From Clostridia bacterium (lineage in GTDB: Bacteria > Bacillota > Clostridia > Christensenellales > UBA1242): a stretch of DNA of 8,804 nucleotides. Made by a program: the position numbers and the translations under genes. This document shows, in pieces, positions 1 to 5,122 of this stretch (positions are counted from its first letter, which is position 1; the number at the start of each line of letters is the position of its first letter). Location of the stretch: the NCBI GenBank assembly GCA_017618475.1, contig JAFZUF010000037.1, positions 1 to 8,804 of the forward strand, read 5' to 3'. The notes beneath the pieces were generated by a model, which did no database searches, was not told the origin of the DNA, and saw only the letters and a list, made by a program, of their open reading frames with translations.

Positions 1-1466
1 CTTAATTCAATTTGTGAATAATCGGCGGATAACATTTTACCATTGGGAAAGCGTGAAACAAAAACCTGGCGGAAACGGTCACTGTCAGCTTTACGTTGCG
101 GAATATTTTGCAAATTAGGTTCGCTAGACGACAAACGACCGGTTGCGGTTTTATCAATATTAAATGTCGTGTGAATTAAACCTTCCAAGTCAACCGCATT
201 GCCATAACCACGAACATAGGCGGAATATAATTTATATTTACCACGGTATTCCAAAACCTTGGCAGCCAATGGTACGGACGGTGCCAACTGGGTCAACACT
301 TCTTCATTGGTCGAATAACCGGTCTTGGTTTTCTTAGTTAAATTTACGCCAAGTTTACGCTGCAAAACATCACTTAATTCTTGAGTCGATTTAATATTGA
401 ACGTTTCACCTGCTAACGCATATATTTCCATTTCCAAAGTAGCAATTTCACTTTGCAAGGCCGTGCCAAGGGCGTCTAATGCCTCTACATTAACTTTTAA
501 CCCATTAGCCGACATTTTCCTTAAGACCGGTATTACGGCTTCATCAATGGCTTTGCTTTCATCTTTAACGTTAGCAAACAACGGCGGAATGGGTTCATCA
601 GCCGAAGCCCCGCTGATCCAAAGGTTACTGCGACGCAACAAACTTTTAAAGCCGGCCTGCTCAAATTTTTGTTTGACATTGTCATGAAATGGGAACACAA
701 ATGGGCAATCCGCCAAATTAAATTCAATCGGGACTTGGCAATTAATTTCCGCCAATTTTTTCGACATACGCACCATTGCCACACTGTCATTGACTTTTTT
801 ATTGGTACCAGATTCAATGACAGCTTCAATCGAACCATACTTTTGCACTAACGATAAAGCGGTCTTTTCACCCACACCGGCCGCACCAGGGATGTTATCA
901 CTTTTATCACCCATCAACGCTTTCACGTCAATTAATTGGCGTGGCGTAATCCCATATTCTTTTTGAATGCGGTCCACCGTCCAAACATCAAGATTAGTAA
1001 CCCCCGTTTTGGTTAAATGCAATTCAACATTTCGTGCAACAAGTTGTAAAGCGTCACGGTCCGCGGTTAAATTAATTACGGTTACATCTTTAGCTTGGCG
1101 CGCAATGGTGCCAATAATATCATCACCTTCATAACCGGCGCATTGGTAAATTTTCACATGCATCGCGTTTAAAATATCTTTCAGTTGGTCAAATTGAACC
1201 GCTAAATCATCGGGCATTTTATGGCGGTTGGCTTTGTATCCCTTAAACATTTGATGACGAAAAGTTGGTTGACGCATATCAAACGCCACACAAACATATT
1301 TCACTTTTAGGTCGGTAGCAGCCTTAATAAACATATTCAAAAAGCCATAAACCGCATTGGTTGGCATACCGCCAAAACTTAACTCCCCAACTTCTCCGCG
1401 CCCACCAAAGGCATAATACGCACGGTTCAACAGACTGTTACCATCAATAACTAAAAATTTATCCAC
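1..1466 (-). CDS. polA: DNA polymerase I lacking the 3'-5' exonuclease domain (C-terminus outside window)
   Basis: Family A DNA polymerase for Okazaki-fragment processing and repair; 488 residues are visible before the left edge. I chose GTG at 1464-1466, giving MDKFLVIDGNSLLNRAYYAF, the normal PolA N-terminus. The 5'-nuclease domain (about 1-280) shows CVAFDMRQPTFRHQMFKGYK, GYEGDDIIGT, LTADRDALQL and the helix-hairpin-helix stretch LMGDKSDNIPGAAGVGEKT. The polymerase domain begins near residue 309 (VIPVLRKMSANGLKVN), continues through TGRLSSSEPNLQNIPQR, and the window stops in motif A (DYSQIEL, catalytic D482). From memory the equivalent Asp is D610 in Taq and D705 in E. coli, so about 130-220 residues, the 3'-5' exonuclease module, are missing. 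Palm and fingers motifs B and C lie outside the window. There is no Shine-Dalgarno; an extended -10 sits 6 bases upstream of the GTG. Confidence 0.96.
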   Translation of the reverse strand, partial: MDKFLVIDGNSLLNRAYYAFGGRGEVGELSFGGMPTNAVYGFLNMFIKAATDLKVKYVCVAFDMRQPTFRHQMFKGYKANRHKMPDDLAVQFDQLKDILNAMHVKIYQCAGYEGDDIIGTIARQAKDVTVINLTADRDALQLVARNVELHLTKTGVTNLDVWTVDRIQKEYGITPRQLIDVKALMGDKSDNIPGAAGVGEKTALSLVQKYGSIEAVIESGTNKKVNDSVAMVRMSKKLAEINCQVPIEFNLADCPFVFPFHDNVKQKFEQAGFKSLLRRSNLWISGASADEPIPPLFANVKDESKAIDEAVIPVLRKMSANGLKVNVEALDALGTALQSEIATLEMEIYALAGETFNIKSTQELSDVLQRKLGVNLTKKTKTGYSTNEEVLTQLAPSVPLAAKVLEYRGKYKLYSAYVRGYGNAVDLEGLIHTTFNIDKTATGRLSSSEPNLQNIPQRKADSDRFRQVFVSRFPNGKMLSADYSQIEL

Positions 1467-1469
1467 AAG

Positions 1470-1488
1470 TTAATTATAACATAATTAA
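1470..1488. repeat. AT-only perfect inverted repeat over the polA promoter
   Basis: TTAATTAT (1470-1477) and ATAATTAA (1481-1488) are perfect reverse complements separated by AAC. The repeat covers the polA -10 box. It could be a regulator-binding site or a weak hairpin, or simply AT-rich sequence. Without GC pairs or a following T-run it is unlikely to be an intrinsic terminator. Confidence 0.5.
1473..1481 (-). promoter_or_regulatory. polA extended -10 promoter, leaderless geometry
   Basis: On the minus strand the bases read TG-T-TATAAT, a perfect extended -10 box. Six bases (TAACTT) separate it from the GTG start, which places +1 on the start codon itself. No good -35 exists at 16-18 bases, as extended -10 promoters tolerate. 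It lies inside an AT-only inverted repeat (1470-1488) that also contains the stop codon of the upstream gene. Confidence 0.6.
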
Positions 1489-1865
1489 GACAATTCAACA
1501 TCTTTATTTCGCATACGTAAAATCACACCCGAAACCAACCCAACTAAAGTTTGAAATAATAAATCACTTAACGCACTGATGCCAACCGTAAACTTACCAT
1601 CCATCAATGAAAAAATTAAAAAAGTTAAGACCATATAAAGCATGCCAACTAAGGCGCCATATAACCAGCCTTTACTTTTTGCGTGTTTAAGAGCAATCGC
1701 CACCGCCACAAAAATACAAACAACTTTGACCACCTGCATAATCGGTGTGATTGCATTACTACTTATCCCTGATAATTGTACCACCAAGGCAAAACCCAAA
1801 ATAAAAAGGAGCGTAACAATGACTGCGCATAACACTCCTTTACAAATACTTTTAATCATGACCAT
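1485..1865 (-). CDS. TIGR04086/YrzE-like (DUF3792) small integral membrane protein
   Basis: A 126-residue hydrophobic protein with four predicted membrane segments, about residues 7-29, 41-60, 66-90 and 97-118. The pattern of a second helix followed by KHAKSKGWLYGALVGMLY resembles the TIGR04086 (YrzE-type) membrane proteins of Firmicutes, which have no established function. The family call is from pattern memory and is moderately secure. The start is uncertain: ATG at 1865 and ATG at 1859 (MIKSICKGVL) are in frame two codons apart, and neither has a Shine-Dalgarno. It lies 22 bases after rpmA and just before polA on the same strand, so it may be co-transcribed with L21/L27. The first ATG sits in a 6-bp inverted repeat (1860-1875). 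Confidence 0.75.
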   Translation of the reverse strand: MVMIKSICKGVLCAVIVTLLFILGFALVVQLSGISSNAITPIMQVVKVVCIFVAVAIALKHAKSKGWLYGALVGMLYMVLTFLIFSLMDGKFTVGISALSDLLFQTLVGLVSGVILRMRNKDVELS

Positions 1866-1875
1866 CTATATGGTC
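1860..1875 (-). repeat. 6-bp inverted repeat over the start of the TIGR04086-like gene
   Basis: GACCAT and ATGGTC are separated by four bases and form a small perfect hairpin. It includes the first ATG (1863-1865) and ends one base before the second candidate ATG (1857-1859). In RNA it could mask the first start codon. It is too short to be a terminator and has no T-run. Confidence 0.4.
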
Positions 1876-1887
1876 GCAAGATTTTAA

Positions 1888-2136
1888 TTATTCTACCGAA
1901 CAGAATTTTTTATCGTTGGCTTTACGAGTAAATTTAACCGTACCTTCTTTCAAGGCAAACAAAGTGTGGTCGTGTCCACAACCAACATTGTTACCCGGTT
2001 TTACATCGGTACCACGTTGACGCACAATAATCGCGCCTGCCTTAGCAATTTGGCCATCGGCAATTTTTACGCCTAAACGTTTCGAATTACTGTCTCTTCC
2101 ATTGGCGGTTGAGCCGCCACCTTTATGGTGTGCCAT
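1888..2136 (-). CDS. rpmA: 50S ribosomal protein L27, without N-terminal extension
   Basis: An 82-residue L27, a 50S protein whose N-terminal tail reaches the peptidyl-transferase centre. It shows the family signature GGGSTANGRDSNSKRLGVK and VRQRGTDVKPGNNVGCGHDHTLFA. It begins MAHHKGGGS, the form already starting at the mature tail. Most Firmicutes L27 proteins carry about nine extra residues ending in a phenylalanine that the protease Prp removes. An extension is ruled out here: reading upstream in frame, only two codons (CTA, AAC) precede a TAA stop. The GGAGG inside the last codons of rplU is the likely ribosome-binding site, 12 bases from the ATG, which is rather long. Only two bases separate the two genes, implying coupled translation. 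Confidence 0.97.
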   Translation of the reverse strand: MAHHKGGGSTANGRDSNSKRLGVKIADGQIAKAGAIIVRQRGTDVKPGNNVGCGHDHTLFALKEGTVKFTRKANDKKFCSVE

Positions 2137-2138
2137 GT

Positions 2139-2429
2139 TTAGTTATTTCCTCCGATTTTAATTTTTGTATAAGGTTGACGATGTCCGTATTTTTTACGTA
2201 CGTTGTTTTTTGGTTTGTATTTGAAACCATTGATTTTGTCACCTTTACCATGTTCCACGATTGTGGCGGTCACTTTACCCGGCTTAGTATCGATTTTACC
2301 GTTGTCATAGGTCATCACGGTCGGCACCACAACTTTATCGCCAATGTTGCCGTCAATCTTTTCCACAACGACTTCGTCGCCCGGTTGAACGTGATATTGT
2401 TTGCCACCTTGCATAATGATTGCGTTCAT
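2139..2429 (-). CDS. rplU: 50S ribosomal protein L21
   Basis: A 96-residue L21, a 23S rRNA-binding protein of the large subunit. The start reads MNAIIMQGGKQYHVQPGDEV, matching the family N-terminus (YAIIxTGGKQY), and the C-terminal part has the basic KYKPKNNVRKKYGHRQPYTK motif. I chose ATG at 2427-2429. An in-frame ATG at 2436-2438 would add MHV, but it lies inside the -10 box of a strong promoter and is probably not in the mRNA. Neither ATG has a Shine-Dalgarno, and the predicted transcript begins at or next to the chosen ATG. L21 is followed directly by L27. The small Prp (YsxB) gene found between them in many Firmicutes is absent. Confidence 0.96.
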   Translation of the reverse strand: MNAIIMQGGKQYHVQPGDEVVVEKIDGNIGDKVVVPTVMTYDNGKIDTKPGKVTATIVEHGKGDKINGFKYKPKNNVRKKYGHRQPYTKIKIGGNN

Positions 2430-2436
2430 AACATGC

Positions 2437-2465
2437 ATAATAAGACAATTTTACGCTTTTGTCAA
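2437..2465 (-). promoter_or_regulatory. Strong sigma-A promoter of rplU-rpmA, leaderless geometry
   Basis: The minus strand reads TTGACA (2460-2465), 17 bases, then TATTAT (2437-2442): a consensus -35, ideal spacing and a -10 one base from consensus. The -10 ends seven bases before the rplU ATG at 2429, so +1 falls on or one base before that A. The mRNA would therefore have essentially no 5' leader. The promoter lies in the short gap after sigF, allowing the ribosomal-protein genes to be expressed independently of the sporulation operon. Confidence 0.85.
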
Positions 2466-2490
2466 TCACTAATTACACGATATTAACAGT

Positions 2491-3225
2491 CTAAACTGCA
2501 TCTTCCCCCGCCATCATATAGGATTTCATGTTTTGCAATACTTTTTGTTCAATACGACTAACTTGTACTTGCGAAAGGTGCAACCGGCGCGCCACTTCAC
2601 TTTGGGTAGCATTACGATAATAACGTAATAAAATCACTTGCCGCTCCCGAACCGGTAAACGCATCAACATATTTTTTATCATAATATGATCTAAATACGC
2701 ACTGTCGTCACTGGCAACAATTTTATCTGCCAAACAAGTCGATTCATCGTTATCGTCATTGACCGAATTGGCAAACAATGGCAATGGTAAATGCGATGCT
2801 TCCATCGCGAAAATCACTTCTTCCTTGGTCACCCCAAACTCAGCGGCAATTTCGTCAATTGTTGGCGGTTCCGGATCGCCGCTTTTTAATAATAAAAATT
2901 TTTTAATCTTAACATACAAAGTTTTAACAGAACGGCTGACCTTTACCGCACCATCATCACGCAAAAATCTTTTAATTTCGCCAATAATTAACGGCGTGGC
3001 ATAAGTGGTAAACTTGACTTGATATTGTGGATCAAATTTATTAATCGCCTTCACGAAACCCAAGCATCCTAATTGATACAAATCATCATACTCAACACCC
3101 TTACCTAAATAACGTCTTAATAACGATTTAATTAAGGGTTGGTTTTGTTGCACTAAAGTGTTTTTGGCTTGCTCATCACCACTTTTGGCACGCAAGACCA
3201 ATTCAATCACAGCATCTTGTTGCAT
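2491..3225 (-). CDS. sigF: RNA polymerase sporulation sigma factor SigF
   Basis: A 244-residue sigma-70-family factor directing early forespore transcription. Region 2 (about 20-92) contains EYDDLYQLGCLGFVKAINKF, KFTTYATPLIIGEIKRFLRD and DGAVKVSRS. Region 3 spans about 100-150. Region 4 (about 180-235) contains RLPVRERQVILLRYY and the helix-turn-helix RRLHLSQVQVSRIEQKVL. Sigma-F and sigma-G are close paralogs; sitting third after spoIIAA and spoIIAB makes sigma-F the better call. The ATG lies six bases after the spoIIAB stop. The ribosome-binding site is GGGGA (3236-3240), within spoIIAB's last codons and inside a small hairpin, suggesting coupling to spoIIAB translation. It ends in TAG, just before the rplU promoter. 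Confidence 0.96.
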   Translation of the reverse strand: MQQDAVIELVLRAKSGDEQAKNTLVQQNQPLIKSLLRRYLGKGVEYDDLYQLGCLGFVKAINKFDPQYQVKFTTYATPLIIGEIKRFLRDDGAVKVSRSVKTLYVKIKKFLLLKSGDPEPPTIDEIAAEFGVTKEEVIFAMEASHLPLPLFANSVNDDNDESTCLADKIVASDDSAYLDHIMIKNMLMRLPVRERQVILLRYYRNATQSEVARRLHLSQVQVSRIEQKVLQNMKSYMMAGEDAV

Positions 3226-3239
3226 GGGAAATTATTCCC
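3226..3239 (-). promoter_or_regulatory. Hairpin sequestering the sigF ribosome-binding site at the spoIIAB stop
   Basis: On the minus strand GGGAA pairs with TTCCC across a four-base loop that contains most of the spoIIAB TAA stop. The 5' arm is the sigF Shine-Dalgarno and the 3' arm ends at the sigF ATG. A ribosome finishing spoIIAB would open this hairpin, coupling sigma-F synthesis to that of its inhibitor. The hairpin is visible; its role is inference. Confidence 0.45.
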
Positions 3240-3693
3240 CACTTACTTGTTTGTTTTCCTTTGTAAAGACTTTTTGCATTGTTACCACAGTTCCGCCTCC
3301 GTCTTGATTATTGACCGAAATTGTATCCATGAAACTTTGCATCACGGTAAAGCCCATACCACTGCGTTCATTATCAGGTTCAGTTGTGTAAAATGGCTCC
3401 ATGGCCTTTTTAATATCGGGAATACCGACACCATGGTCACTGATTTTAACTTCCAACATGTCACTATACAATTTACAATCAATCGTAATTAAATCATTTT
3501 TACTTTGACGCTTTTGGTAAGCATGCACTACACAGTTGGTCACGGCTTCGCTAACTGCCGTTTTGATATCACTGATTTCATCAATGGTTGGATTTATACC
3601 GACACAGAAAGCCGCCACCACCGCCCGCGCGAAAGATTCATTTTCGCTTTTTGCCGGGATTTGCATTGACATAGTATTAATTAATTCACTCAT
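3232..3693 (-). CDS. spoIIAB: Anti-sigma F factor SpoIIAB, serine kinase
   Basis: A 153-residue GHKL-type ATPase that binds and inhibits sigma-F and phosphorylates SpoIIAA. The N box is SEAVTNCVVHAY (E49, N53, H57). The G1 box is SDHGVGIPDIKKAMEPFYTT (D86) and the G2 box is ERSGMGFTVMQSF (109-121). All ATP-binding motifs are present and the length is typical. The ATG overlaps the spoIIAA stop by four bases (ATGA), with AGGGG seven bases upstream inside spoIIAA. This is the usual tight coupling of the spoIIA operon, which keeps anti-sigma and anti-anti-sigma levels matched. Confidence 0.97.
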   Translation of the reverse strand: MSELINTMSMQIPAKSENESFARAVVAAFCVGINPTIDEISDIKTAVSEAVTNCVVHAYQKRQSKNDLITIDCKLYSDMLEVKISDHGVGIPDIKKAMEPFYTTEPDNERSGMGFTVMQSFMDTISVNNQDGGGTVVTMQKVFTKENKQVSGE

Positions 3694-4010
3694 AAAATTG
3701 CCCCTTTTATTTTTGGCATAATTTTATATAAGCCAGTCATTTGAAAAATTCGTTCGGCTTGTGCCGATGGATTAGCAATATAGATTGGAACGCCGTGATC
3801 TTTCATTTTTTTATAACGCCCTAATAATACACCAATCCCAGTTGAATCCATAAAAGACAAATTTGCTAAGTCAATCACAATTTGATTAACCTTTTCATTG
3901 AACATGGTTTGTTCCAACGCTAAACGGGTATACTCCGCGGTCTTTTCGTCTAATTCACCATTTAAGGAAATATACAGCACGTTGCGGTGTGTCCGTGTTA
4001 AAACTTCCAT
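3690..4010 (-). CDS. spoIIAA: Anti-sigma F factor antagonist SpoIIAA
   Basis: A 106-residue STAS-domain protein. In its unphosphorylated state it binds SpoIIAB and frees sigma-F; SpoIIAB inactivates it by phosphorylation, and SpoIIE reverses that. It shows the STAS pattern IVIDLANLSFMDSTGIGVLL, in which S56 of MDSTGIG is the predicted phosphorylated serine. The length is only slightly below that of known SpoIIAA proteins. The start has a strong Shine-Dalgarno, AAAGGAGG, four bases before the ATG, in contrast to the leaderless-type genes nearby. It is first in the spoIIAA-spoIIAB-sigF operon. The dacF gene found upstream in Bacillus is not here; asd is upstream instead. Confidence 0.96.
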   Translation of the reverse strand: MEVLTRTHRNVLYISLNGELDEKTAEYTRLALEQTMFNEKVNQIVIDLANLSFMDSTGIGVLLGRYKKMKDHGVPIYIANPSAQAERIFQMTGLYKIMPKIKGAIL

Positions 4011-4065
4011 TACGCCTCCTTTATGGTTTTCAGCATAACGGACAGAGTTGGTTAAAAATTGTCGA

Positions 4066-4095
4066 ATTTTATTTTTTTATTAAAAATATTGTCAT
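4066..4095 (-). promoter_or_regulatory. Possible promoter of the spoIIA operon
   Basis: The minus strand reads ATGACA (4090-4095), 18 bases, then TAAAAT (4066-4071), each one base from the sigma-A consensus, giving an mRNA leader of about 50 bases with a Shine-Dalgarno. In Bacillus this operon uses sigma-H, and I could not find a convincing sigma-H box (AGGA...GAAT) in the gap. The region is AT-rich, so a chance match is possible. Confidence 0.4.
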
Positions 4096-4158
4096 AACCA
4101 CCGTGACAAGTACAAAGCCAACCCCGACACATAAATCAACGATTAAACAATCAAGCAA
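4069..4158 (-). CDS. Possible 29-residue single-pass membrane peptide between asd and spoIIAA
   Basis: A TTG-initiated frame encodes 29 residues: an acidic start (MLDC), a continuous hydrophobic stretch such as GVGFVLVTVVMTIFLI, and a KK C-terminus, like a one-helix membrane peptide with a cytoplasmic lysine anchor. GGAG lies seven bases upstream of the TTG, inside asd, and the frame overlaps the asd stop by eight bases. Against it: T-rich DNA readily gives hydrophobic frames, the frame is very short, and a candidate spoIIA promoter overlaps its end. It is listed because it fills most of an otherwise empty 140-base gap. Confidence 0.2.
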   Translation of the reverse strand: MLDCLIVDLCVGVGFVLVTVVMTIFLIKK

Positions 4159-5077
4159 GTAATGACTCCAAAATTTGCACAGCATTGGTCGCCGCACCTT
4201 TGCGTAAATTATCACAGACCGTCCACATGTTTAAAGTATTTGGTTGTGATGCATCGACACGCACGCGACCAACGTAAACTTCGTCATGCCCATCGACTTG
4301 GGTTGGCACCGCATAATCATCACAATAAACTACACCCGCCGCTTGAGATAAAATTTCTTTTACACGCGCGAGATCAGGCTTGCGGTAAAACTCCACATTG
4401 ATTGCCACACAGTGACAATTTGCCACCGGCACACGTGCCGCCGTTGCCGAAACCGCAATGTTGATACGTCCTAAAATTTTTCGCGTTTCATTAATCATCT
4501 TGGCTTCTTCCTTTGTGTTACCATCGGGTAAAAGTACGTCAATATCGGGCAAAATGTTATTTGTAATCGGGTGCCTAAAGTGAGGATTTCTACCCGCGCC
4601 ACTGATGGCTTGATAAGTCGCATAAACAACGCGTTTAATTTTATAAACACGGTCTAACGGTGCCAAAGCTACCACTGCACCAATTGTAGAACAATTTGGA
4701 TTGGCAATTAATTTACTATGACCAATCGTATGTAAGTTAATTTCCGGTACAACCAATGGTACTTTTTCGTCCATACGGTAGTAACTACTATTATCAATAA
4801 CAGTTGTACCGGCGGCAATAAATTGTGGTACCCATTCACGCGCAACATTGGCGCCCGCCGCAAACAGTGCAAAATCGGCTTTAATTTCCCTTACACGCGT
4901 TGGCGATAGATTTTCCACGACATACTCAACACCATTAATACTGATTTTTTCGCCGGCATGAGTGGAACTAGCAAACAAGAAATATTCACCACCAATGTGT
5001 CGCTCTTCCAATACTTTTAACATCATTTGACCGACCAAACCAGTCACACCGACTACGGCAATTTTAGTTGTTTTCAT
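4151..5077 (-). CDS. asd: Aspartate-semialdehyde dehydrogenase
   Basis: Makes L-aspartate 4-semialdehyde from aspartyl phosphate with NADPH, the branch point to lysine/diaminopimelate (cell wall), threonine and methionine. The NADP-binding start is IAVVGVTGLVGQMMLKVLEER. The catalytic cysteine is C129 in NPNCSTIGAVVAL, followed by YQAISGAG. The acid-base histidine is H222 in ATAARVPVANCHCVAINVEF. At 308 residues it is somewhat shorter than the roughly 330-residue bacterial enzymes. The shortening is just after QAISGAG, where the usual loop is trimmed before NNILPDIDVLLPDGNTKEE. The start has no Shine-Dalgarno; TATATA ends six bases upstream. No other pathway gene adjoins it. Confidence 0.96.
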   Translation of the reverse strand: MKTTKIAVVGVTGLVGQMMLKVLEERHIGGEYFLFASSTHAGEKISINGVEYVVENLSPTRVREIKADFALFAAGANVAREWVPQFIAAGTTVIDNSSYYRMDEKVPLVVPEINLHTIGHSKLIANPNCSTIGAVVALAPLDRVYKIKRVVYATYQAISGAGRNPHFRHPITNNILPDIDVLLPDGNTKEEAKMINETRKILGRINIAVSATAARVPVANCHCVAINVEFYRKPDLARVKEILSQAAGVVYCDDYAVPTQVDGHDEVYVGRVRVDASQPNTLNMWTVCDNLRKGAATNAVQILESLLA

Positions 5078-5096
5078 AACATTTATATATTAAAAT
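5068..5096 (+). promoter_or_regulatory. Promoter of the ABC permease, facing asd
   Basis: TTGTTT (5068-5073), 17 bases, TAAAAT (5091-5096) on the plus strand predicts a start near 5103 and a leader of about 20 bases carrying GGGGGT before the ATG. The -35 lies inside the first codons of asd and the -10 abuts the asd -10 on the other strand, so polymerases probably compete here. Confidence 0.45.
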
Positions 5097-5113
5097 ATCC
5101 ATGAAGTTGTGAT
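5084..5113 (-). promoter_or_regulatory. Promoter of asd, leaderless geometry
   Basis: The minus strand reads ATCACA (5108-5113; four of six match consensus), 18 bases, then TATATA (5084-5089). The -10 ends six bases before the asd ATG, placing +1 on the A of the ATG. Neighbouring alternatives (TATAAA, TAATAT) would shift the start by 2-3 bases. There is no room or structure for a lysine riboswitch. Confidence 0.45.
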
Positions 5114-5122
5114 GGGGGTAAG

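Noticed and set aside
397..851. Open frames on both strands (397-687 plus, 533-838 minus, 669-851 plus) as genes
   Set aside because: They lie inside polA, which I translated continuously from 1466 to the left edge with all 5'-nuclease motifs. The other frames show no recognisable domain.
2109..2486. Plus-strand frame of 125 codons opposite rplU
   Set aside because: It covers the highly conserved L21 gene and its consensus promoter on the minus strand; the predicted protein is compositionally odd (His/Phe-rich shadow).
2491..3225. SigG instead of SigF
   Set aside because: The two are similar in sequence, but the gene follows spoIIAA and spoIIAB in the classic operon order; sigG normally follows spoIIGA and sigE.
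4021..4150. tRNA or intrinsic terminator in the asd-spoIIAA gap
   Set aside because: No cloverleaf or GC-rich hairpin followed by a T-run is visible; the T/A runs lack a stable stem.
5078..5122. Lysine riboswitch or T-box upstream of asd
   Set aside because: Only 45 bases separate asd from the divergent gene and the predicted mRNA starts at the ATG; no aptamer-sized sequence exists.
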